From positions 33,142 through 97,141 of the forward strand of contig CAYOFG010000001.1 of the NCBI GenBank assembly GCA_964403285.1: a stretch of DNA of 64,000 nt. Direction: 5' to 3'. The notes under the pieces were generated by a model. The model saw nothing but the letters and a program-made list of their open reading frames with translations. It was not told where the DNA came from and made no database searches. Made by a program: the position numbers and the translations under genes. Numbering within the stretch: the first letter of the stretch is position 1; every line of letters starts with the position of its first letter. This document shows positions 26,892 to 34,593 of the stretch, one piece after another. This DNA comes from WVXT01 sp964403285. Lineage in GTDB: Bacteria; UBA6262; WVXT01.

Positions 26892-26934
26892 TAAAATAAA
26901 AAACCGAACTGCTCTCTTGCAAAAGGCAGTTCGG
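26892..26934 (-). terminator. Intrinsic terminator in the leader of the radical SAM operon
   Basis: On the minus strand CCGAACTGC (26934-26926) pairs perfectly with GCAGTTCGG (26912-26904) around a 13-base loop, followed by TTTTTTATTTTATTA. Its base is 34 bases before the radical SAM start and about 40 bases after the end of the GEMM-like RNA. It is either the switchable expression platform of that RNA or the end of a stand-alone small RNA. No obvious anti-terminator pairing with the aptamer was seen. Confidence 0.9.
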
Positions 26935-26975
26935 CTAATAAGTTAATTAAAGACTTCTCTGCTATTTTTATAATT

Positions 26976-27133
26976 GGTTTCGGTAGCCCGGCCGTCATTC
27001 TCACTTTTTCCTTGCTGACCCGTAACTTTGCCGCGTCTCCTAAAGTCCACCAAACCGACTACGGAATCGCGCCCCGGGGCATCCCAAATAATGATTTACC
27101 GGGGGCCCCTACCTCTCGGTAGGTTTGCCTTTT
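26976..27133 (-). ncRNA. c-di-GMP-I (GEMM)-like riboswitch with a 76-nt insertion
   Basis: Read on the minus strand, AAAGGCAAACC leads into the hairpin CCTACC-GAGA-GGTAGG (27123-27108, a GNRA loop), as in GEMM P2. The 3' half has GCAAAG (27031-27026), ACGGGTC, then GACGGCCGGG and CTACCGAA (26996-26979), matching the P3 strands and the 3' end of the aptamer. Between the halves lie two extra hairpins: 27107-27071 (GCCCC pairing with GGGGC) and 27071-27032 (CGCG.TTCC pairing with GGAG.CGCG). The usual aptamer is about 85-90 nt; this is about 158. A promoter ends 15-20 bases upstream. The HD-GYP protein at the other end of the window shows that c-di-GMP signalling exists here. Confidence 0.62.
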
Positions 27134-27154
27134 CGTTCCAACTTTTCTGTTTTA

Positions 27155-27183
27155 AGTATATCACAAAAGTTACATTTTGTCAA
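27155..27183 (-). promoter_or_regulatory. Sigma70-type promoter of the GEMM-like RNA and operon
   Basis: On the minus strand the -35 box is TTGACA (27183-27178) and the -10 box is TATACT (27160-27155) with a 17-base spacer. This is a near-consensus promoter. Transcription should start near 27148, about 15 bases before the aptamer. It is the strongest promoter-like sequence I found in the window. Confidence 0.8.
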
Positions 27184-27288
27184 ATGCCTTTTTATGCTTT
27201 TCAATATTTTTGCTTAGGAGTATTAAACAAAAAGGAAATAATACCCGGTTCGCACTTGTTTCATCATTTAGTTAACAAAACCTTTTCG

Positions 27289-27398
27289 AATTCTGGGGAC
27301 ACAATACTTAATTAATAACCATACGGGCTATTCGTGCCATAGCATAATCAACATACCAGAGTCGTATCTGGATAATTAAGTATTGTGTCCCCAGAATT
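27289..27398. repeat. 110-bp palindromic element with perfect 26-bp inverted ends
   Basis: The ends 27289-27314 and 27373-27398 are perfect inverted copies containing GGGGACACAATACTTAATT, around a 58-base centre with no gene. It lies between the AlbA_2 gene and the operon promoter. Parts of the same sequence recur at 34442-34462 and 37629-37645. The pattern fits a non-autonomous element of the REP/RAYT or IS200 type. The rest of 27184-27288 is AT-rich with nothing I recognise. Confidence 0.8.
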
Positions 27399-27418
27399 GC
27401 TTTTTGTAGCGCTCTTAT

Positions 27419-28822
27419 TTACGCCCTTTGCCCCTTTGGTGCCCCTTCAGTGCCCCTTTCGCCCCTTTGGTGCCCCTTTAAAATATAGTAGGTGCCTTTT
27501 CCAGTTATGCCAATCCGTTCAAAAATCTTTTTGTCTTCAAGTTCTCTCAAATCATCTGTAGCCTGCCTTTTCTTTACTTCGCAGACCTCCTGATACTCCT
27601 TGTTTGTGATGCGTTCTTTCTCCTTTACATACATCACGGCTTTGATTTGTCTATTATTCAAACCTAATTCTCTCAAATTTTTCTCGGTTAAGATATCTTT
27701 CCTGAAAGTAACCGCAAACATTCCCATATCTTCGGAGAATTGGGGCTCGGGTAAGCCACTATCAATGCATTCTCTAATAATCTTTAATGTTCCGCCTCCC
27801 CATTTTTCTATATAACCAGTGTAAAAGAAGGCTTCGGCAATGAGCCGATTGTGCGGCCGGGAGGGATGTTCGGTCTTTAATTGCTCCAAGGATAGGTCGG
27901 GAGGAAGCTTACCAGGATTCCAGACTAAAATATGGTCATCATAAATTCGGATTTGAGTGTTCGCGCTATCCAGATAGTCCCTGTGACAAACGGCATTTAT
28001 TACAGTTTCTCTTAATGCTTCTAAAGGATACTCCCAAACGACCTTTCTTTGCGGCTCACCAGTAAATTCAAATTTCGTCTGGAGCCTATCTCTAAAATAT
28101 AACATTGCCTCTTCAATCTGTTCAAAAAGAGTTCCTCGGATTTCCTTGTCATCGATAATTATGGTTTCCGATTTAAATCTTCCCATCTTTAAAATTGCCT
28201 GAAGATAAAATCTATGAGGATTCTTACCAAAGAGTAGGATTGCTGCTTTTGTTGGCTTCCCTTTTTGTATCAGTTCCAATTTTTCCAATGTAGTTAAAGG
28301 CTTCTCATTTTCAGGAATGGGCCTGCGGCCTGTCTTGTTACAAAGTCCTACAAATTTCTTAACCTTCTCTAAACCAATGTCTTCAAGAGTAGTCTGAGGC
28401 TCAATCAGACAGTCCCAGGTAGTCCCTGCAGTCTCAAGAACAAGTGTAGTTATATCTTCCCAGCCCATTTGACGATTGCTTGAACTTACTCTTTTAAAGT
28501 ATCTACCCTTAAAACTAACCGGTTTAATACGATTTTCAAGGATATGGAAGAGAATGATTTTCTTTTCCTTTACAGAAAACTTCTCAGGCTTTATGGAAAT
28601 CTTTGGTTCTGTAGTTTGGGAGACTTGGTTTACCCATTCATCCAGAGTCTTTTTGCCCAGCCGGACACCTTTTATTTTGCCTTTATCATCTATACCAATA
28701 AAAATTCTGCCTCCCTTTGTATTGGCGAAGGCAACAGCAGTCTCGATGAATTCCTTATCAAAACTTTCTTTAAACTCTATTGTTTCGGATTCCCCTTTAG
28801 CTAAAATTTCCTTAATATTCAT
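27419..28822 (-). CDS. AlbA_2 (Schlafen-like) domain regulator with HATPase_c_4-type domain
   Basis: 467 residues of the COG2865 family. The N-terminal AlbA_2 domain has ESETIEFKESF and FANTKGGRIFIGIDDKGKIKGV. The middle has LRETVINAVCHRDYLDSANTQIRIYDDHILVWNPGKLP, the ATPase-like domain, and GGGTLKIIRECIDSGLPEP. A winged helix follows (NNRQIKAVMYVKEKERITNKEY). The last 20 residues are coded by tandem AAAGGGGCACC-like units, a low-complexity tail. Members are putative transcription regulators or tRNA/nucleic-acid-acting stress proteins, often found on mobile DNA. Here it sits between tRNA-Glu and a palindromic element. Confidence 0.88.
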   Translation of the reverse strand: MNIKEILAKGESETIEFKESFDKEFIETAVAFANTKGGRIFIGIDDKGKIKGVRLGKKTLDEWVNQVSQTTEPKISIKPEKFSVKEKKIILFHILENRIKPVSFKGRYFKRVSSSNRQMGWEDITTLVLETAGTTWDCLIEPQTTLEDIGLEKVKKFVGLCNKTGRRPIPENEKPLTTLEKLELIQKGKPTKAAILLFGKNPHRFYLQAILKMGRFKSETIIIDDKEIRGTLFEQIEEAMLYFRDRLQTKFEFTGEPQRKVVWEYPLEALRETVINAVCHRDYLDSANTQIRIYDDHILVWNPGKLPPDLSLEQLKTEHPSRPHNRLIAEAFFYTGYIEKWGGGTLKIIRECIDSGLPEPQFSEDMGMFAVTFRKDILTEKNLRELGLNNRQIKAVMYVKEKERITNKEYQEVCEVKKRQATDDLRELEDKKIFERIGITGKGTYYILKGHQRGERGTEGAPKGQRA

Positions 28823-28864
28823 TTCTCTAATCCCATTTTCTTCCTTAAGAACTCCAACACCTCT

Positions 28865-28896
28865 ACTGCCCTCAAGGGGATTTGAACCCCTGTTTC
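28865..28896 (-). other. tRNA 3'-end-like fragment
   Basis: On the minus strand AGGGG-TTCAAAT-CCCCT forms a perfect T-arm and is followed by TGAGGGCA, like the 3' acceptor strand and discriminator of a tRNA. No matching 5' strand, D-arm or anticodon arm is present before it. It differs in sequence from the adjacent tRNA-Glu. It is probably a remnant of a second tRNA gene or of an attachment site. Confidence 0.4.
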
Positions 28897-28925
28897 CACC
28901 TCATTCTATTCTTCTCAAAAAATTC

Positions 28926-29004
28926 TGGTAGCGCCAACGGGATTTGAACCCGTGATCTCTGCCTTGAGAGGGCAGCGTCCTAAACCAGACTAGACGATGG
29001 CGCC
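28926..29004 (-). tRNA. tRNA-Glu(CTC)
   Basis: The minus strand folds as a full cloverleaf. The acceptor stem is GGCGCCA with TGGCGCT, the anticodon stem CTGCC/GGCAG holds the loop CTCTCAA (anticodon CTC, codon GAG), and the T-arm is ACGGG-TTCAAAT-CCCGT. CCA is encoded. The D-loop is long and the first pair is G-U. It lies 26 bases downstream of rmuC on the same strand. Confidence 0.93.
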
Positions 29005-29030
29005 ACCGACTACAATCGTAAATTCTTACA

Positions 29031-30065
29031 TTACTGGGGTTCTTCGGGAATTTCCGGAGGTCTTTTCTCTCCTACGGTTAATAATTTCTCACCCAGTCTA
29101 TCCAGTTTCCTTCCTGCTTCTTCATATCTGGTTCTACTATTAGATAAGTGTCTCCCCAATACTTCAAAATCTTCCTTGAACTTAATCAAGTCTCCACGCA
29201 GGCGAGTCAGATTACCCAAAATCTCTTCCGCAGCTTTCTCGATTCTCAATCCTTTCAGCCCCAGGACTAATGCCTGCAAATAGGCATAGAAGCTGTTCGG
29301 CGATACGGGAATAACTCTCTTGGAAAGCGCATAGGAACAGATTCTTTCCTCTTCGCCAACAGTCTCATCCTTAATTATCGTCTCATAATATACATTTTCC
29401 GCAGGGATATAGAGGAGCGCAAAATCGAAAGTATCCTCATCCGGCAGAATGTACTTATCGGAAATATCGTCAATATGTTTTTTGACATCTCTCACAAACT
29501 CCCTGCGACTTGCCTGTTTATTCTCTTCGCCACTGGTTTCTAACATCCTTTTGAAGTTTTCCAGGGGAAACTTAGAATCTACCGGAACAAGCCGATTACC
29601 CAGGCGAATAACTGCATCCACAACTTCTCCATTCTTGAATTTGTGTTTGAGGGTGAAATGTTCTTGTGGCAGAATCTGTCCCAGGAGATTTGCCAGGAGG
29701 AACTCACCTATTTCGCCACGAAAGGTAGGTGCCCGGAGAAGATCCTGAAGGCTCGATATATCTTTTCCTACCTCAAAAATTCTCTTGTTCGCTTCCTCCA
29801 TTCTACCCAGGCTCTCCTTTACAGAAGTGACGACTTGAGTAGTATCGCCAAGCCTGTCACTTACCTGGCTAGTAATGGCGTTTAACTGGCCCGTCATCTG
29901 AGTTGTTAGATTTGCTATCTGCTGTTGCATTACCAGAAGTGCCGGCTCACTTACTCCCTTTGCCTCCAAATTCCTAATCCTTCTTCTCGCACTCATGGCC
30001 ATCCACATCATAAGAATAACCAAAACACCCGCTCCTCCAAGTAAAACCCATATAGTCAATCCCAT
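29031..30065 (-). CDS. rmuC: RmuC-family DNA recombination protein
   Basis: 344 residues. One N-terminal membrane segment (VLLGGAGVLVILMMWM) is followed by a coiled coil (about 25-110) and the RmuC nuclease-like domain: RGEIGEFLLANLLGQILP, VDAVIRLGNRLVPVDSKFPLENF, and DFALLYIPAENVYYE. The PVDSKFP segment is the usual PD-(D/E)XK-like core. Family members limit inversions and act on DNA during recombination. The ATG has GGAGGGG upstream, and a promoter lies at 30216-30245. The C-terminus is shorter than in E. coli RmuC. Confidence 0.92.
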   Translation of the reverse strand: MGLTIWVLLGGAGVLVILMMWMAMSARRRIRNLEAKGVSEPALLVMQQQIANLTTQMTGQLNAITSQVSDRLGDTTQVVTSVKESLGRMEEANKRIFEVGKDISSLQDLLRAPTFRGEIGEFLLANLLGQILPQEHFTLKHKFKNGEVVDAVIRLGNRLVPVDSKFPLENFKRMLETSGEENKQASRREFVRDVKKHIDDISDKYILPDEDTFDFALLYIPAENVYYETIIKDETVGEEERICSYALSKRVIPVSPNSFYAYLQALVLGLKGLRIEKAAEEILGNLTRLRGDLIKFKEDFEVLGRHLSNSRTRYEEAGRKLDRLGEKLLTVGEKRPPEIPEEPQ

Positions 30066-30088
30066 TAATTCCCCTCCATTTAAAACAT

Positions 30089-30200
30089 AGTTGGGCGACC
30101 ACGGAGTGTCGCCCCTACATTAAAGCAGAGCTTCGCCCCGATGAAGCGGGACGGCTACATTATTCCCCAATACATTCCTCCCCCGATTTCATCGGGGAGT
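30089..30200. repeat. Intergenic hairpin repeats upstream of rmuC
   Basis: Three palindromes lie in the rmuC leader: GGGCGAC...GTGTCGCCC followed by CCTACA (30094-30121), CTTCGCCCCGATGAAGCGG (about 30130-30149), and CCCCGATTTCATCGGGG (30181-30197). They belong to the same GTAGGGG-stem-loop type seen at 40.6, 42.5, 54.4 and 59.1 kb. They would be transcribed as stems in the rmuC leader. Confidence 0.7.
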
Positions 30201-30215
30201 CCAGAGATTTCATTT

Positions 30216-30245
30216 ATTATACCAAATTTAAAAACGCGAAAACAA
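30216..30245 (-). promoter_or_regulatory. Promoter upstream of rmuC
   Basis: On the minus strand TTGTTT (30245-30240) and a perfect TATAAT (30221-30216) are spaced by 18 bases. It lies just after the alcohol dehydrogenase stop and would drive rmuC and tRNA-Glu, and perhaps the AlbA_2 gene. Confidence 0.65.
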
Positions 30246-30252
30246 GAATGAA

Positions 30253-31404
30253 TTACATCGACTTCCTGTATATTTCCTCTATCTCTTTGGTACTCGGGCG
30301 GCGTGGATTTAATGAGAGGACGCGCTCGTTCTTGCCAACGGCTTCAGCAAAACCAGCCAAGGACTCTTCCTTCACTCCTATCTCCTTCAAGCCCCTGGGT
30401 ATGCCTATCTTTTCTGACAGTTCCCTTACTGCTACAACACTCAGGCGGGCGGCGTCCTTTTCCGATAGACCTTCTACCTTCTTCCCCATTGCCGCAGCAA
30501 TGTTTCTATACTTAATAGGATTGGCCACAAGATTAAACTCCATTGCTTCAGGCATAAGTAAAGCATTTGCTAATCCATGGGGAGCTCCGTAGTAGAGGGT
30601 GATCGAATAACCCATACCATGAATTATTCCTGCCCCCGAGGAAGTAAGCGCGATCCCCGCAATTGAAGAAGCAAAGAGCATCTTTTTCCTGACTTCTATA
30701 TTTTCCGGTTGGGAAACTGCCCTTGGCAAAGCCTCAGCAATTAAGCGTATCGATTCTAAAGCCAATATGTCACTAACCGGATTTGCCTTGGTACAGACAT
30801 AGCTTTCAATGGCGTGACTTAGAGCATCCGCTCCTGTATTGGCAGTAAGAGAGGCAGGCATGCTCAGGGTTAACATTGGGTCGAGAATAGCAAGCCTGGG
30901 GTTAATATGAAAGCTACCGATTATCTGTTTCAACATTTTCTTCTGGTCGGTAACGACTGCATATTTTGTAACTTCACTCCCCGTTCCCGCTGTAGTGGGG
31001 ATAGCGATAACAGGAATAGCCGGTTCTTTTACCTTATCCATCCCGAAATAATCAATAATACTACCCTTGTTGGTCACAAGTAAGGCGATTCCCTTTGCTG
31101 CGTCCATCGAGCTTCCTCCGCCCAGGCCAATTACTACCTCCACCGCGCATTTCCTGGCAAATTTTGCTCCTTCTTCAACTGTCTCCACGCTCGGGTCGGG
31201 TTCCACCTTATTAAATACCTTTACTTGAAGATTATGGGAAACAAGCGAATTTACCACATCATCCAGACTACCCGACTTCTTTGCCGAGGACTTCCCTGTA
31301 ACTATCAAAACCTTCTCGCCAAACTTCCTGGCTTCTTCACCCACTCTTTTCAGACTTCCTTCGCCAAATATGATTCTTGTTGGAGAATAGAAAACAGATT
31401 CCAT
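30253..31404 (-). CDS. Iron-containing alcohol dehydrogenase
   Basis: 383 residues of the Fe-ADH family (type III). GLGGGSSMDAAKG at 93-105 is the NAD(P)-binding turn. The metal ligands are Asp193 and His197 (GADALSHAIES), His262 (IIHGMGY) and His276 (GAPHGLAN), all present. It interconverts an alcohol and an aldehyde or ketone; the substrate cannot be told. AAGGAGGT precedes the ATG perfectly. It follows the helicase-nuclease gene by two bases, so it is in that operon, although the functions appear unrelated. Confidence 0.92.
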   Translation of the reverse strand: MESVFYSPTRIIFGEGSLKRVGEEARKFGEKVLIVTGKSSAKKSGSLDDVVNSLVSHNLQVKVFNKVEPDPSVETVEEGAKFARKCAVEVVIGLGGGSSMDAAKGIALLVTNKGSIIDYFGMDKVKEPAIPVIAIPTTAGTGSEVTKYAVVTDQKKMLKQIIGSFHINPRLAILDPMLTLSMPASLTANTGADALSHAIESYVCTKANPVSDILALESIRLIAEALPRAVSQPENIEVRKKMLFASSIAGIALTSSGAGIIHGMGYSITLYYGAPHGLANALLMPEAMEFNLVANPIKYRNIAAAMGKKVEGLSEKDAARLSVVAVRELSEKIGIPRGLKEIGVKEESLAGFAEAVGKNERVLSLNPRRPSTKEIEEIYRKSM

Positions 31405-31406
31405 GG

Positions 31407-34400
31407 TTACCTCCTTATTTCACAAACCGGTTTATAATCGCAAAATTCACACTTTTTGCCCCGACCGACCGGTGCGAAATCTTCTTCCCGAATTTTCTTT
31501 ATTATTGTTCTTATTCTCTTTTCCAAATCGTGCTCCGTATCCTTTCCAATCTTTACGCTGCTCAGGCAATTATGCCTCAGCCAGTATAAGCTCAACTTTT
31601 CCACAGGACTGTATCTTAAGACCTTCTCTGCCCCCCATTTGTAAAGGAGCATTGGCAAAACGTAAGGCTCCTCATTCTTCTGCCGATTAGTCTTATAATC
31701 GATAATATGGTATCCCTTCCCGCAAGGTCTATCAATTCGGTCGATTATTCCCCTGATTTCGCAGTCTTCAATAAAAAGATGGAACGGCTCTTCTACTCTA
31801 ATCACATTATCAATTTGATTCTCTGAATTATCCAGAAATTTCACAAGGATCTGTTTAGCTTCTTTTTCATAGATATTTCTAATCTCCCTGTCACCAATTC
31901 CATGAGCCTTCGCCAGTGAACGGAACTTACTCATCAATTTCGACTCTCTCCATTCTTTTCCTTCTTTTCTTGATAAAATGTACTCTTCCAGAGTCTTGTG
32001 AATTACTGTCCCGAACGTCGACTCTTCAATCATTTCTTCTTCTTTCTCTCTTTCCAATCCCGGGTCGGGAGGGAGATTGAATAAGTAAAGATATTTATAC
32101 CTTAAGGGACACTGGTCAAAAGTCGCAAGTTGGGTAACCGTAAAAGAAGGAAGAGAAATCTCATGGGAAGGAAGTGACTTATAAGAAGAAAATACGATAT
32201 CTTTTATCTCTTCCAACGCCACCGCCTCAATCCCCTTCTCTCTTCGGCCTGCCGGATATATTTCTTTCTCCCGGATTTCCTTCTCCTGCAAAAACTTCTC
32301 CCTCCTATTCTCAATTAAGGAAGAGAATTCTTCTTTTATTTCTCCCCGCTCGTCGAGAAAATAAGACATAAACGGACTCAACTTCCCTTGCGTGTTCCCG
32401 GTGCCGGAAATTATCAATTTCTCTCGCGGTCTGGTCAGGCTAACATAGAGAAGCCTCTTTTCCTCCATGTCGGTCTCTTTTTTCTTTCTTTTTCTCTCTT
32501 CTCTGGTAGATATAATCGACTGTTCATCATAGGCATAAAATGGAGTAGCTCCTCCCACGAAAGGGAAAGTCTTATCCTTAACGTTAGCTAAGAAAACGAT
32601 AGGAAATTCCAATCCTTTTGCCTGGTGAATCGACATTATACGTACAGCGTTCTCTTCACCAGGTTTAGCTTCACTCTCCACTACTCCCTGTTGCGTAACT
32701 TCCTTCACATAGGCAATGAAATCTTCCAGCGTGGAAAAGATATTTCTCTCCTCAAATTCCTCAACGAGGCTGAAAAATTTCTTAATATTTGCCAGGGTTC
32801 TCCTCCTTTCAGTGGGAGGTAAACTCTGAGCATAATGGAAATAGTTGCTCTGGCTAATCACTTTATATACCAGCTCACCTAAACTGTAATTACTCTTCTC
32901 CAGGAAGAACCTCTCCAACAAGGCTTTGCAATTCCTGAGCGCCTTCTTATCCTCCTCTTGAATGTCAAGATTATCCAGCTTCCCCAGGGCGTCGTAAATG
33001 GGATAACGCTTCCTCACCATCTTCTCCTCGTCTTCTATTTCTCGCTCAGGAAAGACGCTCGCCAGAGAAGAGAGACTGGAATTCTTAATTCTGAAAACGG
33101 GCGACCTCAATAGTCTCACCAGAGAAATATCATCGAAAGGATTATTGATTGCCCCCAGTAATGCTACCAGATCTCTTATTTCCGGCCTTTCATAGTAACC
33201 TGTCCCGCCCGTAGTAACAAAAGGAATCCCGTGTCTCCTCAAAGCTTCCTCATATATTCCTACGGGAGTCCTGACCGCTCTCAACAGTATCGATATATCC
33301 TCAAGCTGCAAGCTCCTTCCCCGGTCTTCTTCTCTTATTGGATTTTTTATACAATATTCTCTCAGCAACTGGAGAATTTTCTGGGCAATAAATTCAGCTT
33401 CTTCTTCCTGGGATTCTGCCAGAAATGTCTCCACGCCACATTCCTCTCCTTCTTTTTCTGAACTTATAGGTTCATAATCAGGAATTTCCGTCTCCAGCGC
33501 CTTATTGACTACTTTCAGAATCTTATTGAAGGAACGAAAATTCTTAGTCAAGGAAAGGCTCAATTCAGATTCTTTACTAAAATCTTCAATATTCTGAGGC
33601 TTAGCTCCTCTAAAAGCATAGATGGACTGTTTGATATCACCTACCACGAAGTAGTTATGAGAGAACTGGCGTAAGAGTTTATCCTGAAGAGGCGTGGTGT
33701 CCTGGTACTCGTCAACCAGGACGTATCTAAACTGTTTTCGGTACTTCTCTCTTATCTTCCTATTATTCTGGAGAAGATGCAATGTCTCCAGAAGAATCCC
33801 GGAAAAATCGAAGTAATGCCGCTTTTTGAGTTCTTCTTCATAAGAAGCATAAATCTTGGCAATGAGATGTGTTAAATTTCTCTTCTCTTCATCTTCTACT
33901 TTGGAAATCTCGCGCAGAAATTCCGAAGGAGACATCGCCCTGTTTCTTATTTCCTGAACGTATTCATAAATCCCGGCAAGAAACTCATCCAGCCACTGGT
34001 CTATTATGACCCGGGGCAACTTCCCTTTCTCAAGTAATGCTTCACCCACCTTGCAGAAAAGGATCTTAGCCTCAATCTCATTAATCACTCTGAAATTCGG
34101 CTCCAGACCTATTTCCAGTCCATTCTCTCTGAGAAGTCGCGTACAGAAAGAATCGATGGTACTGATGTAGGATTTTCTTGATAGAACTTCCCTGGGAAGA
34201 GACATATTCTGTAACTCTTTTTCCAATCTCTCCCTCATCTCTCCCGCAGCCTTATTGGTGAATGTAACCGCCAGAATACTCTCTATAGCCTCTTCAGGAG
34301 ATACTCCCTTGTCCAGGAGACTGGAAAATATCTTCAGGTACCTGCTTACCAGGACCGAAGTCTTCCCTGTTCCTGCTCCTGCCTTCAGGCAGACAGTACC

Positions 34401-34469
34401 TGCAATCTCATCAACTGCTCTCTTCTGTTCTAAAGTTAAAAAAGGGGACACAATACTTTTTTCTCCCAT
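31407..34469 (-). CDS. UvrD/AddA-type helicase-nuclease (AdnB-like)
   Basis: About 1020 residues. The superfamily 1A motor is intact: Q-motif LTLEQKRAV at 11-19, Walker A AGAGTGKT at 30-37, VDEYQD at 252-257, motif III VGDIKQSIYAFRGA, and SIHQAKGLEFPIVF. The C-terminal PD-(D/E)XK nuclease has RGIIDRIDR and IIDYKT. Fe-S cysteines lie in DQCPLRYKY and CEFCDYKPVC, as in AddB, Cas4 and AdnB. It should process double-strand DNA ends with the partner encoded upstream. The start is uncertain: residues 4-9 come from an inserted short repeat, and ATG 34469 or the internal GTG could serve. Confidence 0.9.
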   Translation of the reverse strand: MGEKSIVSPFLTLEQKRAVDEIAGTVCLKAGAGTGKTSVLVSRYLKIFSSLLDKGVSPEEAIESILAVTFTNKAAGEMRERLEKELQNMSLPREVLSRKSYISTIDSFCTRLLRENGLEIGLEPNFRVINEIEAKILFCKVGEALLEKGKLPRVIIDQWLDEFLAGIYEYVQEIRNRAMSPSEFLREISKVEDEEKRNLTHLIAKIYASYEEELKKRHYFDFSGILLETLHLLQNNRKIREKYRKQFRYVLVDEYQDTTPLQDKLLRQFSHNYFVVGDIKQSIYAFRGAKPQNIEDFSKESELSLSLTKNFRSFNKILKVVNKALETEIPDYEPISSEKEGEECGVETFLAESQEEEAEFIAQKILQLLREYCIKNPIREEDRGRSLQLEDISILLRAVRTPVGIYEEALRRHGIPFVTTGGTGYYERPEIRDLVALLGAINNPFDDISLVRLLRSPVFRIKNSSLSSLASVFPEREIEDEEKMVRKRYPIYDALGKLDNLDIQEEDKKALRNCKALLERFFLEKSNYSLGELVYKVISQSNYFHYAQSLPPTERRRTLANIKKFFSLVEEFEERNIFSTLEDFIAYVKEVTQQGVVESEAKPGEENAVRIMSIHQAKGLEFPIVFLANVKDKTFPFVGGATPFYAYDEQSIISTREERKRKKKETDMEEKRLLYVSLTRPREKLIISGTGNTQGKLSPFMSYFLDERGEIKEEFSSLIENRREKFLQEKEIREKEIYPAGRREKGIEAVALEEIKDIVFSSYKSLPSHEISLPSFTVTQLATFDQCPLRYKYLYLFNLPPDPGLEREKEEEMIEESTFGTVIHKTLEEYILSRKEGKEWRESKLMSKFRSLAKAHGIGDREIRNIYEKEAKQILVKFLDNSENQIDNVIRVEEPFHLFIEDCEIRGIIDRIDRPCGKGYHIIDYKTNRQKNEEPYVLPMLLYKWGAEKVLRYSPVEKLSLYWLRHNCLSSVKIGKDTEHDLEKRIRTIIKKIREEDFAPVGRGKKCEFCDYKPVCEIRR

Positions 34470-34593
34470 AAAATAGAAAATAGGGACAGCGACCATTTTT
34501 TCGTAATAGGAACAGCGACCATTTTTTTCAAGCAAACAGCATCTTAAGTCTCATTAGAAAATCTTGAAAAATGGTCGCTGTCCCTATTTTATT
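34441..34593. repeat. Short-repeat cluster between the two helicase-nuclease genes
   Basis: Four units lie here: GGGGACACAATACTTTTTT (34444-34462), two direct copies of (G)GGAACAGCGACCATTTTT (34480-34501 and 34506-34530), and an inverted copy (34563-34590). The second and last form a stem of about 26 bp including TTCAAG at the loop end. The upstream gene's stop TAG is inside the inverted copy, and the downstream gene's first residues are coded by the first unit. Confidence 0.75.
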
